A DNA stretch of 64,000 bases, from assembly GCF_001905825.1 (NCBI RefSeq), contig NZ_LIVV01000009.1:248001-312000 (forward strand), given 5' to 3'. How positions within the stretch are numbered: position 1 is the stretch's first letter; each line of letters opens with the position of its first letter. The DNA is from Streptomyces sp. CB02009. GTDB taxonomy: Bacteria; Actinomycetota; Actinomycetes; Streptomycetales; Streptomycetaceae. Positions 43,952-50,298 of the stretch are shown piece after piece. The notes below the pieces were generated by a model. The model saw nothing but the letters and a program-made list of their open reading frames with translations, had not been told where the DNA came from and made no database searches. The position numbers and the translations under genes are program-made.

Positions 43952-45099
43952 TTGAACCCTTTCTTCACGTGGTCGAGGTAGGCGTTGCCGCGCAGGACGC
44001 GCTTGCAGCGGGGGCAGTACTCGGCCCATTCGTCGAAGCCGAGGTCGAGGTCGCGCATGGTGCCCTTGAGGTTCTCCACGTAGGGGGCGGTGTCGATGGG
44101 CTCGTGGCAGCGGCGGCAGGCGAGCACCTCCTCGTCCTTGCGGCGGGCGGTGTACTTGAAGAGCTGCATGCCGACGGCCGCGGGCCGCTGGACGATGTGG
44201 AAGAACTTCCCGAAGGGGATGTAGATGAGGGTGAAGACGACCGACACCATGTGGAGGATCGCGAGGAACTCGTAGCCTCCGCCGTGCAGGAAGATCGACG
44301 AGAAGGTGAGCAGCAGCCCGGTCACGGAGATGACGATGAGGGCGAGCAGCGGCACCAGGTCGTAGGCGAAGCGCTGGCCGGTGATGGCGCCGCGGTCCTT
44401 CATGCGGCGCCAGAGGAAGTAGCCGGCGCCGGGGATGACCAGGACGGCGGCGATGTCGAGGCCGTGGAACATGAGCCAGCCGACGACGCTGAGTGCGTCG
44501 AAGCCGATGATCTTGATTCCCCAGATCCGCATCTCGTAGCCGGGGCCCGCGCCGGTGGCGGAGGTGAAGGTGAACCAGCCCCAGGTGAGGGGGAAGGTGA
44601 TCGCGGCGGCCAGCAGGCAGCCCCAGAAGATGAGCTGGTGGGCGGCCCAGCGGGCGTGCGAGCGGGCGCCGAGGAACTTCTGGAAGCCGAGGTAGGTGGC
44701 GATCATCTTCGGCACCGCGGTGGGTGCCCTGCGGAAGTTCGCGACGGAGAAGAACGAGCCCCAGCCCTTGTGGAAGAGGCGGCGGGCACCGGGGGCGGAG
44801 ATCCAGACGGTGTAGCGGTAGGCGACGCCGAAGGCGAGGAAGACCGTGGCGACGGCGTAGGGCAGCAGGGCCGAGTCGAAGTCGCGGAGCAGGCGGCTGC
44901 CGAAGACGATCGCGAGGATCAGCAGGACGGAGACGACGGCGCCGGCGAGGGAGGCGCGGCGGCGCACGGCGGCCGGGGTCTGCGGGGGGAGGCCGGCGGC
45001 CGCCGGATCTCCCGGGGCGGGGCCGCCCGGGGAGGGGGCGCCGGGGGCGGGATCGCCCGGCGGAGGGGTCGGCTCGGCTGTCTGCGGTGGCTCGGTCAC
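43948..45099 (-). CDS. NarI/DsrM-like membrane subunit with C-terminal zinc-ribbon tail
   Basis: 383 aa, GTG at 45099. A Pro/Gly-rich N-terminus (about 45 residues) precedes six or more TM helices. LHMVSVVFTLIYIPFGKFFH is the diagnostic haem-b helix of NarI/DsrM/HdrE-type subunits, and other His residues (RWAAHQLIFWG, LMFHGLDIAA) may be ligands. The C-terminal approx. 65 residues are cytoplasmic with two CxxC pairs (CRRCHE, CPRCKR), a small metal-binding add-on. First gene of a five-gene operon; it probably links quinol to the molybdoenzyme. Confidence 0.82.
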   Translation of the reverse strand: MTEPPQTAEPTPPPGDPAPGAPSPGGPAPGDPAAAGLPPQTPAAVRRRASLAGAVVSVLLILAIVFGSRLLRDFDSALLPYAVATVFLAFGVAYRYTVWISAPGARRLFHKGWGSFFSVANFRRAPTAVPKMIATYLGFQKFLGARSHARWAAHQLIFWGCLLAAAITFPLTWGWFTFTSATGAGPGYEMRIWGIKIIGFDALSVVGWLMFHGLDIAAVLVIPGAGYFLWRRMKDRGAITGQRFAYDLVPLLALIVISVTGLLLTFSSIFLHGGGYEFLAILHMVSVVFTLIYIPFGKFFHIVQRPAAVGMQLFKYTARRKDEEVLACRRCHEPIDTAPYVENLKGTMRDLDLGFDEWAEYCPRCKRVLRGNAYLDHVKKGFK

Positions 45100-45167
45100 G
45101 CGGCCACGGTAAGGCCGTACGGGCGGTTTTGCCCTGTTTTGAAAGGTTCTGGGGTGAGGGCGTCGCC

Positions 45168-45184
45168 CGGACGGGTTCCGTCCG
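45168..45184. promoter_or_regulatory. 17-bp palindrome upstream of the molybdoenzyme operon
   Basis: CGGACGG-GTT-CCGTCCG is a perfect palindrome in the 150-bp gap between pflA and the cytochrome b gene, 69 bp before the latter's start. It could be an operator for the operon or a short terminator hairpin for pflA. Confidence 0.45.
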
Positions 45185-45249
45185 CCGCTCCGGGTCGGCT
45201 CGGAACCCTCGGGCGACCGCGGAATCCGTCCCGCCGCGTCGGGCCGAGG

Positions 45250-46080
45250 TCAGACCGCGTGCAGGCCGTGGGCGCGGAAGACCTCGCGGACCTCGGCGAC
45301 CTGACCGGGCGTCGGGGACGGCGTGTCGTGCAGGGTGAAGGGCATGGCGAGTGCCTGCCACTTCGCTTCGCCGAGCTTGTGGAAGGGAAGGATGTCCACG
45401 CGGGAGACGTTGCCGAGGCCCCCGGCGAAGGCGGCGACCCCCTCCACGTTGGCCGGGTCGTCGGTGAGGCCCGGGACGAGGACGAAGCGGACGTGGACCT
45501 CCTGGCCGAGGTCGGCGAGACGCCTGGCGAAGTCGAGGGTCGGCGCGAGCGGCCGGCCGGTGACCTTCCGGTATGTGGCGGGGTCCCAGGACTTGATGTC
45601 GAGCAGGACCAGGTCGGTGTCGCGCAGCAGGGCGTCGGTGGCGCGGACGCCCAGGAAGCCCGAGGTGTCGAGGGCCGTGTGCAGGCCGAGCTCGTGCTTC
45701 ATCCGGTGCAGCAGCTCGCCGGTGAAGACGGGCTGGAGGAGCGGTTCTCCGCCGGAGACCGTGGCGCCGCCTCCGGAGGCGGAGATGAAGCGGACGTATT
45801 TGCCCGCCTCGGCGATCACGGCGTCGGCGGAGGTGCGCCGGCCGTTGCGCATCCGCCAGGTGTCGGGGTTGTGGCAGTAGAGGCAGGTGAGGGGGCAGCC
45901 CGAGAGGAAGGTGACGAAGCGGGTGCCGGGGCCGTCGACGCCGGTGGACAGGTCCCAGGAGTGGACCGAGCCCTCGGAGGGGCGCTGGGTCGCGGCGGCG
46001 GCCGGGGTGGCCGCCGGGGACACCGGAATGGGCGCCGGGGACGCCGCCGGGGTCGTGGGGGCGAGGGCGAGGCTTGTCAT
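45250..46080 (-). CDS. pflA: Pyruvate formate-lyase activating enzyme (radical SAM)
   Basis: 276 aa. The radical-SAM cluster CPLTCLYCHNPD (C-x3-C-x2-C) and the glycine motif VSGGEPLLQP follow the PflA N-terminal text GSVHSWDLSTGVDGPGTRFVTFLSGC. The first approx. 35 residues are an Ala/Pro-rich extension without known role. It installs the glycyl radical on pyruvate formate-lyase under anoxia. Lies directly downstream of the lyase gene, with a long G-tract between them. Confidence 0.95.
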   Translation of the reverse strand: MTSLALAPTTPAASPAPIPVSPAATPAAAATQRPSEGSVHSWDLSTGVDGPGTRFVTFLSGCPLTCLYCHNPDTWRMRNGRRTSADAVIAEAGKYVRFISASGGGATVSGGEPLLQPVFTGELLHRMKHELGLHTALDTSGFLGVRATDALLRDTDLVLLDIKSWDPATYRKVTGRPLAPTLDFARRLADLGQEVHVRFVLVPGLTDDPANVEGVAAFAGGLGNVSRVDILPFHKLGEAKWQALAMPFTLHDTPSPTPGQVAEVREVFRAHGLHAV

Positions 46081-46120
46081 GGCGGGGCCTCCTTCGGAGG
46101 GGCCTTCGGGCGGTGCGCAG

Positions 46121-46172
46121 GAGAGGGGGAGGGGTGGGGAGGGAGGGGGAGGGGGAGGGGGAGGGGGAGGGG
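46121..46172 (+). repeat. GGGGGA hexamer tract (potential G-quadruplex)
   Basis: A nearly pure purine run with about five successive GGGGGA units (46144-46172), preceded by GGGGA variants. It lies in the 166-bp gap between pflB and pflA. The G-rich strand is the template for these genes, so it could form G-quadruplexes that slow transcription into pflA. A GC palindrome (about 46215-46236) next to it may end the pflB message. Confidence 0.75.
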
Positions 46173-46246
46173 CCCCCTCCAGGGGCGGAGGGGGTGGCCC
46201 GGGGCCGGGAGTGAGGGCCCCCGGCCCCGGGCCGGGGAAGGGCCGC

Positions 46247-48517
46247 TTACAGCGAGCCGTGGAAGGTGCGGTTCAGGACGTCGAGCTGCTGCTCGCGGGT
46301 GAGCCGGACGAAGTTGACCGCGTATCCGGACACCCGGATGGTCAGCTGGGGGTAGTTCTCCGGGTGCTCCATGGCGTCCATGAGGGTGTCGCGGTTGAGG
46401 ACGTTGACGTTCATGTGGAAGCCGTCGCTGGCCATGTAGCCGTCGAGGACGCCCGCGAGGTTGGTGATCCGCTCCTCGGGGGTGCGGCCCAGCCCGTCGG
46501 GGGTGACCGTGTTGGTCAGCGAGATGCCGTCCTCGGCGTCCTCGTACGGGAGCTTGGCGACCGACAGGGCCGAGGCCACGTAGCCGTGGGTGTCGCGGCC
46601 GTTCATCGGGTTGGCGCCCGGGGCGAAGGGCTCGCCGGCGCGGCGCCCGTCGGGGGTGTTGCCGGTCTTCTTGCCGTAGACGACGTTGGAGGTGATGGTC
46701 AGCACGGACTGGGTGTGTTCGGCGTTCCGGTAGGTGGGGTGCTTGCGCACCTTCCTCATGAACTCCTCGACCAGCCAGACGGCGATCTCGTCGGCCCGGT
46801 CGTCGTTGTTGCCGTAGGCCGGGTAGTCGCCCTCGACGGTGTAGTCGGTGGCGAGGCCGGTCTCGTCGCGGTGGACGGTGACCGTGGCGTACTTGATCGC
46901 GGCCAGCGAGTCGACGGCCACCGAGAGACCGGCGATGCCGAAGGCCATGGTGCGGCGCACGTCGCGGTCGTGGAGCGCCATCTCGATGCGCTCGTAGGCG
47001 TACTTGTCGTGCATGAAGTGGATGACGTTCAGCGAGTGGACGTAGACGTCCGCGAGCCACTCCATCTGCGCGTCGAACCTGGCCATGACCTCGTCGTGGT
47101 CGAGGACGTCGGAGGTGAGGGCGCCGGTGTCGGGGCCGACCTGGACGCCGGACTTCTCGTCGCGGCCGCCGTTGATCGCGTACAGGAGGGTCTTGGCGAG
47201 GTTCACCCGGGCGCCGAAGAACTGCATCTGCTTGCCGACGGGCATCGCGGAGACGCAGCAGGCGATGGCGGTGTCGTCGCCGAAGCGGGGGCGCATCAGC
47301 TCGTCCGACTCGTACTGGACGGAGGAGGTGTCGATGGAGACCTTCGCGCAGAACTCCTTGAAGCCCTGCGGGAGGCGCGGCGACCAGAAGACGGTCATGT
47401 TCGGCTCGGGGGCCGGGCCCAGGTTGTAGAGGGTCTGGAGGTAGCGGAACGAGGTCCGGGTGACCAGCGGACGGCCGTCCTCGCCCATGCCGGCGAGCGA
47501 CTCGGTGACCCAGGTCGGGTCGCCGGAGAAGCCCTGGTCGTACTCCGGGGTACGCAGGAAGCGGACGATGCGGAGCTTGATGATGAAGTCGTCGACGAGC
47601 TCCTGGGCCTGCTCCTCGGTGAGGGCACCGGCCTCGATGTCCCGCTGGAGGTAGACGTCGAGGAAGGTGGAGGTGCGGCCGAGGGACATCGCGGCGCCGT
47701 TCTGCTCCTTCACGGCGGCGAGGTAGGCGAAGTACAGCCACTGGACGGCTTCGCGGCCGGTGACGGCGGGGCCGGAGATGTCGTGGCCGTAGGAGGCGGC
47801 CATCGCCTTGAGCTCGCCCAGGGCGCGGATCTGCTCGGCGAGTTCCTCGCGGAGCCGGATGGTCTCCTCGATGGAGCGGTCTCCGGCGGGGAGGGTGTTG
47901 AGCTCCTCCTTCTCCTCCCGCTTCACCTCGACGAGCCGGTCGACGCCGTAGAGGGCGACGCGGCGGTAGTCGCCGATGATGCGGCCGCGGCCGTAGGCGT
48001 CGGGGAGCCCGGTGACGACGCCGGCCTTGCGGGCGGCGCGGATCTCGGGGGTGTACGCGTCGAAGACTCCGGCGTTGTGGGTCTTGCGGTACTCGGTGAA
48101 GACCTTCTCCAGGTCCGGGGAGACGGGGTAGCCGTAGGTCTCCAGGGCGCCGGCGACCATGCGCCAGCCGCCGTACGGCATGATCGCGCGCTTCAGCGGG
48201 GCGTCGGTCTGGAGGCCGACGATCAGGTCCTTGTCGCGGTCGATGTAGCCGGGGGCGTGGGCGGTGATGGTGGACGGCACGTCGTACGAGACGTCGTAGA
48301 CGCCCTTGGCGCGCTCCTCGGGGAACCGGTCCGTGATGGCCTTCCACACGGCGGTGGTCCGCTCGGTGGGTCCGGCCAGGAAGGAGTCGTCGCCCTCGTA
48401 CGGCGTGTAGTTCTGCTGGATGAAGTCGCGGACGTCGACGGCGTCGCGCCACAGTCCGCCCTTGAAGCCCTTCCAGGCCCGCTCGTTCACCGTTGCTTCA
48501 GCAGGGGTCGCAGTCAC
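46247..48517 (-). CDS. pflB: Formate C-acetyltransferase (pyruvate formate-lyase)
   Basis: 756 aa from the GTG at 48517 (VTATPAEATVNERAWKGFK), close to the 760 residues of E. coli PflB; GTG codons further upstream are possible. The active-site cysteine pair is IACCVSAM (about residues 420-421) and the glycyl-radical site is RVSGYAV near the C-terminus. The N-terminal text WRDAVDVRDFIQQNYTPYEGDDSFLAGPT is also diagnostic. It splits pyruvate to acetyl-CoA and formate under anoxia, an unusual capacity for an aerobic mycelial actinomycete. Followed by pflA; a candidate GGCCTTAGGTCC site lies about 100 bp upstream. Confidence 0.95.
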   Translation of the reverse strand: MTATPAEATVNERAWKGFKGGLWRDAVDVRDFIQQNYTPYEGDDSFLAGPTERTTAVWKAITDRFPEERAKGVYDVSYDVPSTITAHAPGYIDRDKDLIVGLQTDAPLKRAIMPYGGWRMVAGALETYGYPVSPDLEKVFTEYRKTHNAGVFDAYTPEIRAARKAGVVTGLPDAYGRGRIIGDYRRVALYGVDRLVEVKREEKEELNTLPAGDRSIEETIRLREELAEQIRALGELKAMAASYGHDISGPAVTGREAVQWLYFAYLAAVKEQNGAAMSLGRTSTFLDVYLQRDIEAGALTEEQAQELVDDFIIKLRIVRFLRTPEYDQGFSGDPTWVTESLAGMGEDGRPLVTRTSFRYLQTLYNLGPAPEPNMTVFWSPRLPQGFKEFCAKVSIDTSSVQYESDELMRPRFGDDTAIACCVSAMPVGKQMQFFGARVNLAKTLLYAINGGRDEKSGVQVGPDTGALTSDVLDHDEVMARFDAQMEWLADVYVHSLNVIHFMHDKYAYERIEMALHDRDVRRTMAFGIAGLSVAVDSLAAIKYATVTVHRDETGLATDYTVEGDYPAYGNNDDRADEIAVWLVEEFMRKVRKHPTYRNAEHTQSVLTITSNVVYGKKTGNTPDGRRAGEPFAPGANPMNGRDTHGYVASALSVAKLPYEDAEDGISLTNTVTPDGLGRTPEERITNLAGVLDGYMASDGFHMNVNVLNRDTLMDAMEHPENYPQLTIRVSGYAVNFVRLTREQQLDVLNRTFHGSL

Positions 48518-48646
48518 TGCCCGCACCGCCTTCTTCGATTCATTCGGTCGCGTTTCTGCCTGCTTCCATTGCACCTCTTCTGATCGATCATTTCGGTCGG
48601 CAATGGTCACCTCCGGGCGGCCTTAGGTCCTGTTCCGGGTACGCGA

Positions 48647-48673
48647 AAAGACCCCGCCGGGCGGGGTCTTTTT
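48647..48673 (-). terminator. Terminator of narK
   Basis: AAAGACCCCGC, three-base loop, GCGGGGTCTTT: an 11-bp stem with a T-run on the minus strand (TTTT). It is 11 bp after the narK stop and also upstream of the pflB leader, so it separates the two units. Confidence 0.85.
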
Positions 48674-48683
48674 CCGGAGTGCC

Positions 48684-50105
48684 TCAGCTGGGGGCCTCGG
48701 CGCTCTTCCGGGCGTAGAACCACCAGGTCACGACCATGCAGCTGACGTAGAAGGCGACGAATCCCCACATCGCGCTGGTCACGGCCACCGAGCCGAACAG
48801 GGCCGGGATGAAGAAGAAGCCGTAGGCAGCGATGGCCGAGGTGAATCCGGTGACGGCGCCGGACTCCATCTCCGCCTGCTTCAGCGCCCTGTCGTGTTCC
48901 GGGGTGCCTTCCGTGAGTCCCTTGAGGTGGGTTCCCCGGAAGATGACCGGGATCTGGCGGAAGGTCGATCCGTTGCCGATCCCGGAGAAGAAGAACGCGG
49001 CGAGGAAGCAGAAGAAGAAGCCGTAGAACGAGCCGCCGTCACTGCCCGAGGGCAGGAAGTTGATCACGCCGACGAGGGAGAGGGCCATGCCCACGAAGGA
49101 CAGGATGGTGACCCGGGCGCCGCCCCACTTGTCGGCGATCCAGCCGCCGCCCCAGCGGGCGAGCGCGCCCACGGCGGGGCCCATCCAGGCGTACGTGGCG
49201 ATCGAGTAGTCCGGGAACGTGGTCTTGATCAGCATCGGCAGGGCGGCGGCGAAGCCGATGAAGGAGCCGAAGGTGCCGACGTACAGCCAGGTCATCAGCC
49301 AGTTGTGCTTGCGCTTGAAGATGATCTTCTGCTGCTTGAACGGGGTCGAGGCGACCTTCAGGTCGTTCTGCCCGAACCAGGCGACGGCCGCCAGGACCAG
49401 CAGGACCGGGACCCAGAGGAAGGCGGCGTTCTGCAGGTACACGGGGGTGCCGTCGGCCTTGTGCTGGGCCGAGCCGATGGCGATGGTCGACCAGGTGATG
49501 ACGATCGGGGTCAGCAGCTGCACGACGGAGACGCCGAGGTTGCCGAGACCGCCGTTGATACCGGTCGCGCTGCCCTTCTTCGCCTTGGGGAAGAAGAAGC
49601 CGATGTTGGCGAGGGAGGAGGCGAAGTTCGCGCCGCCGATGCCGCAGAGGGCGGCGATGGCCACCATCACGGCGTACGGGGTCGTCGGGTCCTGGATGGC
49701 GATGCCGAGCCAGATCAGCGGCACGATCAGGACGACCGTCGACAGCGCGGTGAAGCGGCGCTGGCCGATCATCGGGCCGAGGAAGGTGTAGAGGATCCGG
49801 GCGGTGCCGCCGGTCAGACCGGGGATGGCCGTCAGCCAGAACAGCTGGGAGGTCGAGAAGCCGAAGCCGACGTCCTTCAGGTTGGTCGCGGTGACCGACC
49901 ACACCTGCCAGACGACGAACGCCACGAGCAGCGCCGGGACGGCGATCCACAGGTTGCGGTTCGCGACCTTCCGTCCGATCGACTTCCAGAAGAGCTCGTT
50001 CTCCGGCTCCCAGTCGGTGATCGGCCTGCCGGGGCGGTACTGCTCCGTGTCGTACGAGGCGGAGGACCCGCCCGTCCTTCTACTGTCCTGGACTACGGAA
50101 CTCAT
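48684..50105 (-). CDS. narK: Nitrate/nitrite MFS transporter NarK
   Basis: 473 aa, ATG at 50105. Twelve TM helices with the NNP-family motifs: GIGGANFASSLANIGFFFPKAKKGSATGINGGLGNLGVS (the first nitrate signature, split here) and the second copy GFFFCFLAAFFFSGIGNGSTFRQIP; the substrate-binding Arg residues are in place (TARILYTF, ALARWGGG). A long N-terminus as in NarK2-type proteins. Imports nitrate or exports nitrite. Between nirBD and pflB on the same strand. Confidence 0.95.
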   Translation of the reverse strand: MSSVVQDSRRTGGSSASYDTEQYRPGRPITDWEPENELFWKSIGRKVANRNLWIAVPALLVAFVVWQVWSVTATNLKDVGFGFSTSQLFWLTAIPGLTGGTARILYTFLGPMIGQRRFTALSTVVLIVPLIWLGIAIQDPTTPYAVMVAIAALCGIGGANFASSLANIGFFFPKAKKGSATGINGGLGNLGVSVVQLLTPIVITWSTIAIGSAQHKADGTPVYLQNAAFLWVPVLLVLAAVAWFGQNDLKVASTPFKQQKIIFKRKHNWLMTWLYVGTFGSFIGFAAALPMLIKTTFPDYSIATYAWMGPAVGALARWGGGWIADKWGGARVTILSFVGMALSLVGVINFLPSGSDGGSFYGFFFCFLAAFFFSGIGNGSTFRQIPVIFRGTHLKGLTEGTPEHDRALKQAEMESGAVTGFTSAIAAYGFFFIPALFGSVAVTSAMWGFVAFYVSCMVVTWWFYARKSAEAPS

Positions 50106-50212
50106 GGCGCTTCCCTGACTTCCCTGTTCGGGGCTGAGCTTCGAGGCTTTTCCTTGCTCTTCCAGGCTGCGCCGCGGGGTGGGGGCCGGGTCAGTGCCGA
50201 TGGTCGCCGGAC

Positions 50213-50295
50213 GGGCGGGCCTAGGTCGGGCCGTCGGGCGGGCCTAGGTCGGGCCGGCGGGCGGGCCAAGGTCGGGCCGTCGGCGGCACTAGGTC
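50213..50295. repeat. 23-bp tandem repeats between nirBD and narK
   Basis: Three units of GGGCGGGCCTAGGTCGGGCC plus three bases (50213-50235, 50236-50258, 50259-50281) and a partial fourth (50282-50295). They lie just downstream of the nirBD stop, in the 193-bp gap before narK. The units contain CCTAGG palindromes, so they may act as attenuator, terminator or a regulatory array. Confidence 0.82.
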
Positions 50296-50298
50296 CCC

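Noticed and set aside
41537..43981. Long plus-strand frame opposite the molybdoenzyme gene
   Set aside because: Gly/Val/Asp/Ala-only composition typical of antisense to high-GC genes, without any family motif.
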